Assembly: GCF_002135295.1 (NCBI RefSeq)
Contig: NZ_NEGG01000004.1
Location: 51,488-115,487, forward strand
Length of the DNA stretch: 64,000 bases
Source: Acinetobacter sp. ANC 5054
GTDB lineage: Bacteria; Pseudomonadota; Gammaproteobacteria; Pseudomonadales; Moraxellaceae
Direction: 5' to 3'
Shown: in pieces, positions 23,602 through 34,051 of the stretch
Numbering within the stretch: position 1 is the first letter of the stretch
Layout of the letters: each line of letters begins with the position of its first letter
Notes under the pieces: generated by a model
Told to the model about the DNA's origin: nothing
The model's input: the letters and a program-made list of their open reading frames with translations, nothing else
The model's database searches: none
Translations under genes and position numbers: made by a program

Positions 23602-25122
23602 TTAAGCCTGATAAAAAATATCTACGGTCTTAATGCGATTATCTTCCATCGCTGTGACTTTAAATTGAATACCCTTAAATTCAACTTCTGTACCGACAGA
23701 GACCATACCCTGTGTTTGATCTAAAATCAGACCAGAAACACTGATATAGCCATCATCTTCCTCAATCAAGTCCAACATTTCCAGCTCAAGTTCTAATTGG
23801 TATAAATCCAACATACCTGAAGCTTTCCAATGCGTATCATCTATTTGAATCAAATCCAGTTGTTCATCTGCGTCTGGGAATTCACCCGCAATCGCTTCAA
23901 AGACATCGAGTGGTGAAATCAAACCTTGTACAGCACCAAATTCATCAGTCACTAATACCAAAGAGCCTTTCGACGTTCTTAAGGTATTAATTGCATCAAT
24001 TACTTTCATTTTTTGGAAAATAAAGATTGGACGATGACGTTTAATCAGCGCTTTTAGGTCTTCCCCATTATCCAAGACATCAATCAGTTCTTTGGCACGA
24101 ACTACACTGATAACCTTATCTAAACTGCCACGACACACAGGGAACAAACTGTGAGGTACAGCAAGCACTTGTTCACGAATCTGCTCAGGCGAATCATTTA
24201 TATCGACCCAAGAAATTTGATTGCGTGGTGTCATAATCGAAGCCACTGAACGTTCTGCCAGTGTGAGTACCCCACCGATCATATAACGCTCTTCGTCAGC
24301 AAAAGTTTCTTGCGCTTTATTGTCTGCTTGATCTGACTCTAAACGACCACCCATCAATTTGAGAATGCTGTCTGCTGTACGGTGACGCAATGGAATTTTA
24401 GCTTCATGCTTTTTCACATTCCGCTGACTAAACTGGTTGAATGCTTCAATAATAATTGCAACACCAATACCTGAGTAGATATAACCTTTCGGAATATGGA
24501 AACCAAAACCTTCAGCGATCAAACTAATACCGATCAATAATAAGAAGCTTAAGCACAGAACAACCACAGTTGGATGTCGGTTTACAAAGGCAGTTAATGG
24601 TTTAGATGCCAATAACATCACAGCCATTGCTACAATCATTGCAGCCATCATGACATAAATGTTGTCGACCATACCAATTGCGGTAATAACCGAATCCAAT
24701 GAGAAAACAGCATCTAATACCACAATTTGAGCAACAACCGCTGTAAAGCTCGCATATGCAACTTTTGTAGTAAGTTTAACTTCAGGTTTGCCTTCTAATT
24801 TCTCGTGCAGTTCTGTGACGGCTTTATAGACTAAGAATAAGCCACCAAATAATAAAATCAGATCTCGACCAGAGAATGTCCAATCAAATACGGTAACCAA
24901 TGGCTTTGTTAATGTGACCAACCAAGAGATTGCAAATAACAATCCTAATCGCATAATTAATGCGAGTGAAAGACCGAGGACACGGGCTTTATCTCGTTGT
25001 TCGGGAGGGAGTTTTTCTGCCAAAATGGCAATAAATACTAGGTTATCAATACCTAATACAATTTCTAAAACGATTAATGTAAGTAAACCAACCCAGATGC
25101 CAGGATCCAATAAAAATTCCAT
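23602..25122 (-). CDS. TerC-family membrane protein with CBS and CorC/HlyC domains (YegH/YoaE-like)
   Basis: Inner-membrane protein of 506 residues. The N-terminal ~240 residues form a TerC domain with about seven helices and the paired acidic motifs [11 protein letters not shown] and [10 protein letters not shown], typical of metal-handling TerC proteins. Two CBS motifs follow (about 290-400), then a C-terminal CorC_HlyC transporter-associated domain ([16 protein letters not shown]). The layout equals E. coli YegH/YoaE. Mn or other metal export is possible; no yybP-ykoY riboswitch is recognisable upstream. The ribosome-binding site is TTGAGGG. Confidence 0.88.
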   Translation of the reverse strand: MEFLLDPGIWVGLLTLIVLEIVLGIDNLVFIAILAEKLPPEQRDKARVLGLSLALIMRLGLLFAISWLVTLTKPLVTVFDWTFSGRDLILLFGGLFLVYKAVTELHEKLEGKPEVKLTTKVAYASFTAVVAQIVVLDAVFSLDSVITAIGMVDNIYVMMAAMIVAMAVMLLASKPLTAFVNRHPTVVVLCLSFLLLIGISLIAEGFGFHIPKGYIYSGIGVAIIIEAFNQFSQRNVKKHEAKIPLRHRTADSILKLMGGRLESDQADNKAQETFADEERYMIGGVLTLAERSVASIMTPRNQISWVDINDSPEQIREQVLAVPHSLFPVCRGSLDKVISVVRAKELIDVLDNGEDLKALIKRHRPIFIFQKMKVIDAINTLRTSKGSLVLVTDEFGAVQGLISPLDVFEAIAGEFPDADEQLDLIQIDDTHWKASGMLDLYQLELELEMLDLIEEDDGYISVSGLILDQTQGMVSVGTEVEFKGIQFKVTAMEDNRIKTVDIFYQA

Positions 25123-25752
25123 TATTTGATACCCTCAAGCTGAATTGTATATTCAATATTATGCAGATCTGCGCACGGCGACGGATCCATAAATTTAACC
25201 TCTGTGACTTTAGACCTTTCCATTATGCACAAAGTTTGTAATTTGTATCGTCCAACTCTGTAATTTTTTGAGTTTTTTATCTAAAAAATCGAAAATAAAT
25301 ATTTCAAATTATATGCGGAATTAGCACGAATTTTGTGAATGCGTCCCCCCATGATTATTTTGATGCCTTGATTTATTTCACTGTATTCAACCTATTTTTT
25401 CGCCACTTTTGATCAATACATTCGTGTTAAATGAAACAGTCAATCTTTGACTTATATTATTGGTTATTGTGTGGAATATCTTAAGATACTCATATATTTT
25501 ATACCAATTGGTATAATAACAAGAATTCCATAAATCAATAAAATCTTTTTTAATTTCACTGTGCTATAGATTTAAGAAGATTAAAATATGTTCCCTAGCC
25601 TAAATCATCAGTATTTTATATTAAGATAATCTAAAAATGAGATATCTGTTGCTTTCTATTTTTTTAATGTGAACTCTTGCTATTACCCTCTATTTTTCAA
25701 TAGAATGTTAAAACATTATATAAAATTAAAAGAACATTTAGGGGAATACTTC
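25123..25752. other. 630-bp divergent intergenic region
   Basis: Separates the TerC-like gene from a MarR regulator. It contains a perfect 18-bp palindrome at 25499-25516. The rest is A+T-rich without a supported gene. A GTG at 25669 is in frame with the MarR gene but has no ribosome-binding site. Confidence 0.5.
25499..25516. promoter_or_regulatory. perfect 18-bp palindrome upstream of marR-type gene
   Basis: TTATACCAATTGGTATAA reads the same on both strands. Length, symmetry and position in a divergent promoter region upstream of a MarR regulator suggest an operator, possibly autoregulatory. Confidence 0.5.
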
Positions 25753-26217
25753 ATGACAAAAAAATATTCAAAATTTTTGCCATCTACCGATGACTTTAGC
25801 TTAGAAAACTTTCCGTTCTATTGGGTTACTCAAGTCCATGCTCAATACGTACTTAATGTCGACCATGCTTTAAAAAAATATGGTGTAGATAACTCACGTC
25901 GTCGCATCCTTTTGGCATTAAAGTCTAAGCCACATGCAAGCGTATCTGACCTTTCAGAAATGGTCGTATCTAAAATGTCGACAACGACTAAAATCGTCTA
26001 TCGTCTTAAAGATGAAGGATTAGTAGATACTTATTCATGTGAAGATGATGCGCGTATTACTCGTGTTGTATTGACTGAAAAAGGCAATCAAATGACGCAA
26101 AAAATTAACGACTTGACCAATGTCGTACTTGAGCAGTCTTTTGAAGGTCTTACCCCCCTCCAAATTGAAAAAACCATGGAAAGCTTAAAGCACATATTCA
26201 AAAACTTAGCGCGTTAA
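25753..26217 (+). CDS. MarR-family transcriptional regulator
   Basis: Winged-helix regulator of 154 residues. The recognition region is ASVSDLSEMVVSKMSTTTKIVYRLKDEGLV and the wing contains DDARITRVVLTEKG, the usual MarR D-x-R-x(3)-v-x-LT-x-G pattern. ATG 25753 is chosen because AGGGGA lies 7-8 nt upstream; the frame remains open upstream to a GTG at 25669 without a ribosome-binding site. The target is unknown. The long spacer with a perfect palindrome suggests autoregulation; no efflux pump or aromatic catabolic gene is immediately adjacent. Confidence 0.88.
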   Translation: MTKKYSKFLPSTDDFSLENFPFYWVTQVHAQYVLNVDHALKKYGVDNSRRRILLALKSKPHASVSDLSEMVVSKMSTTTKIVYRLKDEGLVDTYSCEDDARITRVVLTEKGNQMTQKINDLTNVVLEQSFEGLTPLQIEKTMESLKHIFKNLAR

Positions 26218-26232
26218 GTTTTTGGCTTAGTA

Positions 26233-26895
26233 TCAATCGAAAAAATTAAGTTGGGGACTGATTTTTTCGATTTTTACTTTTGGTACATGCGAGCATTCAA
26301 ATTCTTCTACAGGAAAACCCTGTACAAAATCTTGAATATTGGGTGACTTCCAACTCAACCATTTATCTAATTTTTCATGCGGTATAACAATAACTGAGCG
26401 CTTGACTGCACCAGGCTCATGAAAATTCTTCATCATGGCATGCTCTATCGCATCCATGGTGATCATTGTTGCAGATCTCACGACATCTTCGCCTTGTTTA
26501 CAAATTTCGTAAAGCGCAGCGATATAAAACACTTCTCCATCTTTACGTCTTACACCCCATCGCTGTGGTTTATTGTCGATATACATCGATTCATAAAACT
26601 CAGAAACAGGAATGACACCAAATTTGCATTTGCTTACTGCATTTTGAAATGTCGGTTTTTGCATCAGTGTTTCATTGCGCGCATTATACGTTTTCAACGC
26701 AATCGACTTATCTTCTGCCCATTTCGGTACCATACCAAAACTAACTTTCCGCCACTCCAAACCCTTTTCTTCAGACTTAAAAAGTAAAGGCAGATCATAA
26801 TTTGGATAAACCTCTTCAGGATACTCAAAAGGAATATCAAGCAGGTTTTGCGATTTGAGTTGCGCCAAGGTAATCGGTTTGAAATTTGCACACAT
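26233..26895 (-). CDS. SRAP-domain protein (YedK/HMCES-type abasic-site crosslinker)
   Basis: SRAP peptidase-like protein that crosslinks to abasic sites in single-stranded DNA through a thiazolidine on Cys2. The start is fixed by chemistry: ATG 26895 gives MCANF, placing the catalytic Cys second. An upstream in-frame ATG would bury it. YNARNET, PVSEFYE with the catalytic Glu, and the conserved His in the NFHEPG segment are present. 220 residues, normal for YedK. It is convergent with the MarR gene and only 15 bp away, with no evident terminator between. Confidence 0.92.
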   Translation of the reverse strand: MCANFKPITLAQLKSQNLLDIPFEYPEEVYPNYDLPLLFKSEEKGLEWRKVSFGMVPKWAEDKSIALKTYNARNETLMQKPTFQNAVSKCKFGVIPVSEFYESMYIDNKPQRWGVRRKDGEVFYIAALYEICKQGEDVVRSATMITMDAIEHAMMKNFHEPGAVKRSVIVIPHEKLDKWLSWKSPNIQDFVQGFPVEEFECSHVPKVKIEKISPQLNFFD

Positions 26896-26933
26896 AACTG
26901 ACATAATCCGCAAAAATCCAATCTTTATAATAA

Positions 26934-27917
26934 ATGAAATTTTTCAATTTAAATCAATTTGTCATTTTTATTACCGCTATCAGCCTATATACAACGAGCC
27001 AATCCGCAATGGTCTCCGTAAAAACCACTTCTTTTTTGCCTTTTAGTATAGAAGCAGTTTATTTAGGCGAATATCCATTTAAACAAGATTTAATCAATGA
27101 AGCTGAAATACCTGCTGGGAAATACCAAGTTCAATATAAGCATTATCGTAATCAGCAGATGATTATGACCAATCATTGGGTAACGGTTGCTAATCAACCC
27201 AATGCTCAAGACCAACAGTTTTCTTTGGTCATTTTACCGAGTGGTGAGGTCATTGATACCACGGATTTTAAAGTTACCTCTCCTGACATGTTTCCCGAAG
27301 TGAGGTTTGCAGAACGTGCAAAGAAAAGTTATTCATTGCTGCAAGATCAGCAAATGCAGAGAGATCAATTTGGCGTCATAGTTCCAAATATAGACGAATA
27401 TCATGTGACAGAATTGGAAAATAATTTTGATTGGTACAATGTGAATACCGATTCTGGACGTGATCCTACCTATTGCACAGGTTCCTTTAAAATTGATCCT
27501 GATGATGATTTACCTTATTTCACCACTGCAAATTCGCATATTAATTTTGACTATCGCCAAGCAAATCAACTTCATAATGCTTTGAATAAAGTGAATAATG
27601 ATCAAACGATTTCAATTAAAAAAAGAACAATTCATGCTGAAACAGATTACACACAAGGTCTGAAATTTGATCTCTATATCAATGACATCAATAAGACCAA
27701 AACCCAAGCCATTTCGACAAATGAATCAATCTACAATTATAAAGTTCAGGTTAAGCTGTATATGACGGCTTACCAACGCCAACCGATGCTGCTCATCAAT
27801 CACCCCATGTATTATCAAGAAAATTGCTCAAGTCAAAATCAATTTAGTTTTCTGTATTACAAATCCCTATGGACTCTATTTTGGGACTATATTCTGCCCG
27901 ATATTTCTTGGAAGTGA
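26934..27917 (+). CDS. exported protein of unknown function
   Basis: A 327-residue protein with a signal-peptide-like N-terminus (hydrophobic FVIFITAISLY, cleavage probably after QSA). The next ~80 residues resemble a small beta-sandwich: KTTSFLPFSIEAVYLGEYP, AGKYQVQYKHY and FSLVILPSGE. Beyond that I see no motif. Cys residues occur at YCTGS and ENCSSQ. The C-terminus is aromatic-rich and ends DISWK. It is divergent from the SRAP gene across 38 bp. Probably periplasmic or outer-membrane associated. Confidence 0.7.
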   Translation: MKFFNLNQFVIFITAISLYTTSQSAMVSVKTTSFLPFSIEAVYLGEYPFKQDLINEAEIPAGKYQVQYKHYRNQQMIMTNHWVTVANQPNAQDQQFSLVILPSGEVIDTTDFKVTSPDMFPEVRFAERAKKSYSLLQDQQMQRDQFGVIVPNIDEYHVTELENNFDWYNVNTDSGRDPTYCTGSFKIDPDDDLPYFTTANSHINFDYRQANQLHNALNKVNNDQTISIKKRTIHAETDYTQGLKFDLYINDINKTKTQAISTNESIYNYKVQVKLYMTAYQRQPMLLINHPMYYQENCSSQNQFSFLYYKSLWTLFWDYILPDISWK

Positions 27918-27961
27918 GCTTTATAAGCAGCGTGATAATTTATTGTGAAGTTCAAACATCG

Positions 27962-27995
27962 GTGAAGTCTATTTCATTACAAAAATAGACTTCAC
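27962..27995. terminator. hairpin between convergent genes
   Basis: Thirteen-base arms GTGAAGTCTATTT/AAATAGACTTCAC around an 8-nt loop, between the exported protein and the aldehyde dehydrogenase. It lacks a clear T-tract on either strand, so it may act as a weak terminator or protect mRNA ends. Confidence 0.55.
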
Positions 27996-28018
27996 TTAAT
28001 GGAATCGATTATTAAAAC

Positions 28019-29461
28019 TTAAACAGGAAAGGTCTGCCAATGGGTTCGAGTGAACTCTTCAAATATCCACTCACCATTAAAGCGCCCCAAGCCTGAATTT
28101 CGTTCACCACCGAAAGGTGCATTGGCATGATCCGCCACACTAATGCCATTGATATGCGTCATACCAATATCGAGCTGAGCCGCAAAATCACCACCGCGCT
28201 CTAAATTTGAAGTACAAACTGCACTGGATAATCCAAAACGCGTTGAATTGGCTAACTCAAGAGCATGGGCTTCATCACGTGCCTGAATAATCGGTAGTAG
28301 TGGACCAAAACTTTCTTCTAAAGCAATATCCGATTGAGGATCAACATGGGTGAAAATATGCGGCCCCACCAACTGCCCTTCTATGCCTCCTGCATAAGCA
28401 AGGATTGCATCTTGTTGTATGGCATTTTGAATCATGGTTTTGAGCTTATCCACTTGAGATGTGTTGATAATCGGGCCAATGAGCGTGTCATCATTGTTCG
28501 GATTTCCCACCACAATGGTTTTGACCCGCTTCACCAATTTTTCTACATAAGCATCATGTAAACTTTCGTCCACAATGACACGATTGGTACTCATGCAGAT
28601 TTGCCCTTGGTGTAAAAAGCGCCCCATGACGGTTAATTCAACTGCCAAATCCAAATCTGCATCATCCAAAATCACCAGCGGTGCATTGCCACCCAGTTCT
28701 AAGGCTAAACGTTTTAATCTCGAACTACCAAGCGCTTTTACCCCGACTTGTTGACCTACTTCAGTAGAGCCTGTAAACGAAATCATTTTCGGCACAGGAT
28801 GCTCCACAAAATAATCACCGATTTCTCGTCCGCTGCCTGCCACCACATTCAGCACACCATGCGGCAAGCCAGCTTCCTCAAATAACTTCGCCAACAGTGT
28901 TCCACCTGTAACAGGCGTATCGCTGGCAGGTTTGAGTACCACACTGTTTGCACAGGCAATTGCCGTCACAACTGAGCGCATTGATAAGTGAAATGGAAAA
29001 TTCCAAGGGCTAATCACAGCAATCACGCCCAACGGTTTTCGTAGTACAAAGCTCTTACGGGATGGATCTTTACTCTCGAGCTTTGTGGTACGCATTTTTT
29101 CAGGAAAGCTTAAGGATTCTTGGATGATACCAAGCGCAGCATCCACTTCAATATTGGCCTTTAAACGTGTACTGCCCGATTCATCAATCAGCCACTGAAC
29201 AATTTCTTCACGACGTTGCTGAATGACTTCAACAAGCTTTTTAATAACATTTAATCGTAGATCTATGGATTTAATCGCATCTTGTTTAAAAGCACGCTCA
29301 GCCGCACTATAAGCACTATCGACATCAACACTACTTGCCGCTTGAAATGAAAAGATTAATTCTTGAGTAAAAGGATTTATATTTTGAATATGATGTGTTG
29401 AAGTCCCATCACGCCATTGACCACCAATATATTGCAAATCCAATGCTGTATAAGCCGTCAT
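28019..29461 (-). CDS. aldehyde dehydrogenase, benzaldehyde/vanillin dehydrogenase-like
   Basis: NAD(P)-dependent aldehyde dehydrogenase, 480 residues. The general base Glu255 is in LELGGN, the nucleophile Cys289 in GQICMST, and the cofactor loop is FTGSTEVG. The N-terminal YIGGQWRDG and C-terminal FGGERNSGLGRF suit enzymes oxidising aromatic aldehydes such as benzaldehyde or vanillin. No alcohol dehydrogenase or aromatic ring pathway is adjacent, so the substrate is open. It is followed by a strong hairpin. Confidence 0.88.
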   Translation of the reverse strand: MTAYTALDLQYIGGQWRDGTSTHHIQNINPFTQELIFSFQAASSVDVDSAYSAAERAFKQDAIKSIDLRLNVIKKLVEVIQQRREEIVQWLIDESGSTRLKANIEVDAALGIIQESLSFPEKMRTTKLESKDPSRKSFVLRKPLGVIAVISPWNFPFHLSMRSVVTAIACANSVVLKPASDTPVTGGTLLAKLFEEAGLPHGVLNVVAGSGREIGDYFVEHPVPKMISFTGSTEVGQQVGVKALGSSRLKRLALELGGNAPLVILDDADLDLAVELTVMGRFLHQGQICMSTNRVIVDESLHDAYVEKLVKRVKTIVVGNPNNDDTLIGPIINTSQVDKLKTMIQNAIQQDAILAYAGGIEGQLVGPHIFTHVDPQSDIALEESFGPLLPIIQARDEAHALELANSTRFGLSSAVCTSNLERGGDFAAQLDIGMTHINGISVADHANAPFGGERNSGLGRFNGEWIFEEFTRTHWQTFPV

Positions 29462-29567
29462 GCCTTGTTCCTGTTTTTATCGTTCATTCCAATGTAATGG
29501 CTTCAGCGATGAAAAGCTATGAGAAAAACAGGATGAAACTTTATCTAACGAAATACTGTACAGCTCT

Positions 29568-30050
29568 TTAACTTTGTTGCGGCTGATTGATACGCTTAAT
29601 TGCTTTAAAAATGCGCCAATAAATATAACAACTAATAATGACTTCAAAACTCAGGTCTTTAATTGTGGTGAATTGCTTAAGCGCAGCCTCATCCATATTT
29701 ACGGTCAACATCGGTAACAGTGCCTCAATGACAACAGCAATCGCGATAAAGATGACTAAACTTTGAATAGTCACAGGCAGATACAATGCGATAAAGCGTT
29801 TTAAAAAATCACGCCCATGCTCACCGCCATTGGCTTTAAATATGGCATTGATCCAGCTAATGAGTAAACCCACTTGTAAAATAAACGATGCCCAAGCTTC
29901 AGTTGCTGAAGATTCTGGTGTCAATGTTAGGGCCAAATAACTAAAAAAGATCAGAATTGAACTGGCAATATAATAATTTTTAAAGCCAGATTCGGTGACT
30001 TTATTTTCTCGAAGCAGATCAATTAACTTATTTACATTCCAAAAGTGCAT
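29568..30050 (-). CDS. small integral membrane protein of unknown function
   Basis: A 160-residue protein with about four hydrophobic helices (YYIASSILIFFSYLALTL, FILQVGLLISWINAIF, IALYLPVTIQSLVIFIAIAVV and a last one after TTIKDLSFEV). No charged transport motif or known domain is seen. It has an ATG start and sits between the aldehyde dehydrogenase and malate synthase genes, separated by about 100 bp from each. Probably inner membrane. Confidence 0.75.
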   Translation of the reverse strand: MHFWNVNKLIDLLRENKVTESGFKNYYIASSILIFFSYLALTLTPESSATEAWASFILQVGLLISWINAIFKANGGEHGRDFLKRFIALYLPVTIQSLVIFIAIAVVIEALLPMLTVNMDEAALKQFTTIKDLSFEVIISCYIYWRIFKAIKRINQPQQS

Positions 30051-30104
30051 CCAGTGTTTCCTATTCTTTTACTAAGTACCTACTGACATTCCAAGATATA
30101 CAAT

Positions 30105-30130
30105 AAAAAAAGCCTCCGAAGAGGCTTTTT
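30105..30130 (-). terminator. rho-independent terminator of glcB
   Basis: Stem AAGCCTC/GAGGCTT with a CGAA tetraloop and A/T tracts on both sides, 12 bp beyond the stop of the malate synthase gene. Confidence 0.92.
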
Positions 30131-30141
30131 ATGTTTACAGA

Positions 30142-32304
30142 TTAGTCACCTGTATAACCTTTTAATTTTAAACGTGCTGCGTGTAGTAGTGGCTCTGTAT
30201 AACCTGATGGCTGCTCGCCGCCTTTGAACACAAGGTCATAAGCTGCTTGGTATGCATAACCATCAAAGTTTGGCGCCATTGGCGTATACAGTGGATCATT
30301 GGCATTTTGCTCATCCACAATTTTCGCCATACGCTTGAACACTTCTTCGACTTGCTCAGCAGAAACGATACCGTGACGTAACCAGTTTGCAACGTGCTGT
30401 GAAGAAATACGTAAAGTTGCACGATCTTCCATCAAACCAACGTTGTTGATATCTGGAACTTTAGAACAACCCACACCCAAGTCAACCCAACGAACTACGT
30501 AACCCAAGATACCCTGTAGGTTATTTTCAAGCTCTTTAGTTTTCTCTTCTTCAGTCCAGTTTGTGTCTGTCGCTAAAGGAGGAGTTAACAAGTCATCTAA
30601 TGATAATGGCTGAGTGTTCAATAATTCTTTTTGACGCTCAGACACGTTGCATTGGTGGTAGTGAATCGCGTGAATTACAGCGCCAGATGGAGACGGAACC
30701 CATGCACAGCTTGCGCCAGCTTCAGGATGCTCAATCTTGGTTTTGTACATGTCAGCAAGCATATCTGGTTTTGGCCACATGCCTTTACCAATTTGTGCTT
30801 TACCACGTAAGCCAGCTTGTAAACCGATCATCACGTTACGGTTCTCATAAGCTGGGAACCAGATTTGTGATTTCACTTCACCTTTACGAACGAATGGACC
30901 CGCTTCCATAAAGGTATGGATTTCATCACCAGTACGGTCCATGAAACCTGTGTTAATGAAGATGGTACGGTCTTTTGCTTGTGCGATACAGTTTTTCAAG
31001 TTTACAGAGGTACGGCGTTCTTCATCCATAATACCGATTTTAAGTGTTTTCGCAGGTAAGCCTAGTGCTTGTTCAGCACGTTCAAACAACTCAACTGCAA
31101 ATGCAACTTCTTCTGGACCGTGCATTTTTGGCTTAACGATGTACATTGAACCTTTACGAGAGTTCTTGTTTTCGTTTTCGCCTTTAATGTCTGCAAAAGT
31201 AATCAATGGAGTTACCAATGCATCCATAATGCCTTCATAGATCTCTTGACCATCTACAAGGATCGCTGGATTCGTCATTAAGTGACCAACGTTACGAAGG
31301 AGCATCAATGAACGGCCGTGAAGTTTAGTTTCACCACCGATTAAGTTCTTGTGAGTACGGTCTTTGTTTAATGTACGAGTAACCGTTTTACCGTTTTTCT
31401 CGATAGACTCTGAAAGCGTGCCTTTCATTAAGCCTAACCAGTTGCGGTAACCTTCAACTTTCTCTTCAGCATCAACTGCAGCAATTGAGTCTTCTAAATC
31501 TTGAATTGTGGTTACAGCTGCTTCAAGTACTAAATCTTTAACGCCAGCAGCATCAGTTTTACCAATTGGGCTGTTCGTATCGATTTCAATTACAACGTGC
31601 AAGCCGTTGTTTAAAAGTACGATTTCTGTTGGAGCAGCTTCTTCGCCATTGAAACCAACAAATTGCGATTCTTTTGCCAACGTTGTTGTAGAACCGTCTT
31701 TCAGCGTTACAACAAGTTTTTTCGCTTCAACTGCATATTTAGTTGCATCTGCATGCGAACCATTTGCCAATGGGAAAGTTTCATTTAAGAAGTTTTTAGC
31801 AAATGCGATCACTTTGTCGCCACGTACAGGGTTATAGCCCTTACCTTTTTCCGCGCCACCTTCTTCAGAGATCACGTCGAAACCGTAAAGTGCGTCGTAG
31901 AGCGAACCCCAGCGAGCATTTGCCGCGTTCAAGCAGTAACGTGCATTACGCACAGGTACTACCAATTGCGAACCAGCCAATAATGCGATTTCTTCGTCTA
32001 CATTTTCTGTGCTGATTTGGAAATCTTCTACTTCTGGTAATAAGTAGCCAATTTCAGTAAGGAAAGCTTTGTAAGCTTCGAGTTCAAATTTGTTGTTGCG
32101 GTGCCATTCATCGATCTTCGCTTGAATGTCGTCACGCTTAGCCAATAGTGCTTTGTTCTTTGGGCTAAGATCGACAACGACTTGTTCAAAGTTTTTCCAG
32201 TAAGTTTCACTGTCTAAACCAGAGCCTGGAAGTGCTTCATTTTCGATGAAATCGTAAAGTTCTTTAGCAATCGCTAACTTGCCTTTTTGAATACGTGCAG
32301 TCAT
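30142..32304 (-). CDS. glcB: malate synthase G
   Basis: Glyoxylate-bypass enzyme condensing glyoxylate and acetyl-CoA to malate in the cytosol. 720 residues, matching isoform G (E. coli 723), not the ~530-residue isoform A. Typical segments are [53 protein letters not shown] and [14 protein letters not shown]. Needed for growth on acetate or fatty acids, consistent with the fatty-acid genes at the left. It stands alone with its own terminator. Confidence 0.97.
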   Translation of the reverse strand: MTARIQKGKLAIAKELYDFIENEALPGSGLDSETYWKNFEQVVVDLSPKNKALLAKRDDIQAKIDEWHRNNKFELEAYKAFLTEIGYLLPEVEDFQISTENVDEEIALLAGSQLVVPVRNARYCLNAANARWGSLYDALYGFDVISEEGGAEKGKGYNPVRGDKVIAFAKNFLNETFPLANGSHADATKYAVEAKKLVVTLKDGSTTTLAKESQFVGFNGEEAAPTEIVLLNNGLHVVIEIDTNSPIGKTDAAGVKDLVLEAAVTTIQDLEDSIAAVDAEEKVEGYRNWLGLMKGTLSESIEKNGKTVTRTLNKDRTHKNLIGGETKLHGRSLMLLRNVGHLMTNPAILVDGQEIYEGIMDALVTPLITFADIKGENENKNSRKGSMYIVKPKMHGPEEVAFAVELFERAEQALGLPAKTLKIGIMDEERRTSVNLKNCIAQAKDRTIFINTGFMDRTGDEIHTFMEAGPFVRKGEVKSQIWFPAYENRNVMIGLQAGLRGKAQIGKGMWPKPDMLADMYKTKIEHPEAGASCAWVPSPSGAVIHAIHYHQCNVSERQKELLNTQPLSLDDLLTPPLATDTNWTEEEKTKELENNLQGILGYVVRWVDLGVGCSKVPDINNVGLMEDRATLRISSQHVANWLRHGIVSAEQVEEVFKRMAKIVDEQNANDPLYTPMAPNFDGYAYQAAYDLVFKGGEQPSGYTEPLLHAARLKLKGYTGD

Positions 32305-32815
32305 TGTCTTTCCTGATATTGCTATTTTTTATAACAAGAGATTCTAGTATACCCATTTATACTTTGCTGAATAGTACTATCATATTTCTAAATAATGATC
32401 ATTTTCTATGTAATGAAATACCCTCATCATTCAACATAATAAAGATCAGAAATACAACGTCATCATCAGCCTGAATACCTTTTTACAGTGTATAAAGTTT
32501 TTGAAATGTCGAAATTAGACTTAAGTGCAGAATTTTGTTCTAAAACTGAACAAACAGTCCTAAGCTTCAAACACATTTGATCGATTAAGCCATGAAATAG
32601 CCCGAATGTCGATGCTGCAATATCAACCAATAAGTTTAAATTTAACGTTTCCCCCAATTGATCGTTCCGACATTTTAAAAACAAAATTAAGCAAAAAGCA
32701 TGACACTTTGATGTATGCCATTTGCTCAAAGTTTAACTTATCTTTTCTAAATAAAAATTGTAAATAAAAAAGGACACAGTAAAACTGCATCCCTTTTTAA
32801 AGCTTCAATTCAAAA
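32305..32815. other. 511-bp intergenic region upstream of glcB
   Basis: Promoter side of glcB and downstream region of zapE. It contains a short palindrome AATGATCATT at 32394-32403. A minus-strand frame at 32466-32729 starts with TTG, lacks a ribosome-binding site and is not called. The region 32480-32700 is less A+T-biased than typical spacers here and may be a gene remnant, but I cannot name one. Confidence 0.4.
32766..32798 (-). terminator. weak terminator-like hairpin after zapE
   Basis: AAAAAAGG/CCCTTTTT arms enclose an imperfect CAG/CTG stem, 18 bp beyond the zapE stop. The pairing is interrupted, so confidence is limited. Confidence 0.5.
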
Positions 32816-33967
32816 TTAATTTTCTACACTGGTTTCCTGTGCATTAATTTGACGATGTGAAGTATGCAAATAATCATCTGATTGCATTTCCAATAAGCGC
32901 GAACGTGTACGCTCAATTTCAAATGCTAACTTCTCACCCTGATAAAGCTCAATAATCGTATCTTCAGATGTCAACAACAACTTCACACCACGGTCATAAA
33001 ATTCATCGACCAAGTAAATAAAGCGACGTGTTCCTTCAGACAAGTAATCCGTCATGTGAGGCACATTACTGACCAAAACTGTATTATAAATATTCGCAAT
33101 TTCAATAAAGTCAGCTGGGCTACGCGGTTTCAAGCACAGTTCTGAGTATTCACACCACAATACGTCTTCAGTATGACCAATGGTTTCGACAATACGCTGA
33201 TTGATGATAATTGGTTCTTGTGACTGAGTTTGAGTCTGCGTTAAGGCCGTGAAACGCTGTGCAATCCATAATTTATGTTCATGGGTCAACGGTGACTTAA
33301 ACAACTGCGCTTGTTTCAATACGCGTAAACGATAATCCACACCTGAATCAACGTTTAATACCACACAGTGCTTTTTCACCATTTCAATAGTTGGAATAAA
33401 ACGATCGCGATGGATACCATTTTTATATAAACCATCTGGTGCAATATTTGAGGTTGCAACCAGAGTAATGCCGCGCGCAAATAACTTTTGGAATAAGTCA
33501 CTCAAAATCATGGCATCTGTAACGTTTGATACAAAGAATTCATCAAAACAAATGACCACCGCTTCTTTATAAATTTGATCTGCAACCAATTCGAGTGGAT
33601 TACGCTGACCTGATAATTTATTGAGTTCACGATGTACGTATTGCATAAAGTGATGAAAATGCATCCGTGTTTTACGACGAAACGGTACAGATTCATAAAA
33701 CTGATCCATCAGCCATGTTTTACCACGGCCTACACCGCCCCACATGTATACACCTTTTGGCGCAGTTTGACGACGGAAACGTCGGAACGCTTTTTTTGAA
33801 GCCTTAAAGCGTTGAATCAATTCTTGCCAGACACGATCCAGCTCATGCACTGCTTGCGCCTGTTCCTGATCTGGCAAAAACTGACCAGATGCTAAAGCTT
33901 GGGCATAACGCTCAGCTGGTGAAATCGGGGTAAAGGCTGTGTTTTGATGAGATTGGTAGTCAGACAT
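32816..33967 (-). CDS. zapE: cell division protein ZapE (AFG1-like ATPase)
   Basis: P-loop ATPase that associates with the division ring under stress. 383 residues (E. coli 375). Walker A GGVGRGKT is at residues 77-84, Walker B VICFDEF at about 138-144, with MWGGVGRGKTWLMD and HFHHFMQYVH typical of the AFG1/ZapE family. The final ~20 residues are poorly conserved. It follows the AraC-type gene in the same direction but 84 bp away, so co-transcription is uncertain. Confidence 0.95.
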   Translation of the reverse strand: MSDYQSHQNTAFTPISPAERYAQALASGQFLPDQEQAQAVHELDRVWQELIQRFKASKKAFRRFRRQTAPKGVYMWGGVGRGKTWLMDQFYESVPFRRKTRMHFHHFMQYVHRELNKLSGQRNPLELVADQIYKEAVVICFDEFFVSNVTDAMILSDLFQKLFARGITLVATSNIAPDGLYKNGIHRDRFIPTIEMVKKHCVVLNVDSGVDYRLRVLKQAQLFKSPLTHEHKLWIAQRFTALTQTQTQSQEPIIINQRIVETIGHTEDVLWCEYSELCLKPRSPADFIEIANIYNTVLVSNVPHMTDYLSEGTRRFIYLVDEFYDRGVKLLLTSEDTIIELYQGEKLAFEIERTRSRLLEMQSDDYLHTSHRQINAQETSVEN

Positions 33968-34051
33968 ATCATTGGATACTTTTTGGGGCTAAATGAATTA
34001 TAACGAAGATTAAAATTGAAGATATAACACTTTGGCAGTAAACAGCTTAGG

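Noticed and set aside
25123..25240. yybP-ykoY (manganese) riboswitch upstream of the TerC-like gene
   Set aside because: The characteristic conserved loops of that motif are not recognisable; only a plain leader with TTGAGGG ribosome-binding site is seen.
32466..32729. Minus-strand 87-codon open frame as a gene
   Set aside because: TTG start, no ribosome-binding site and no protein-like motif; reported only as a possible remnant.
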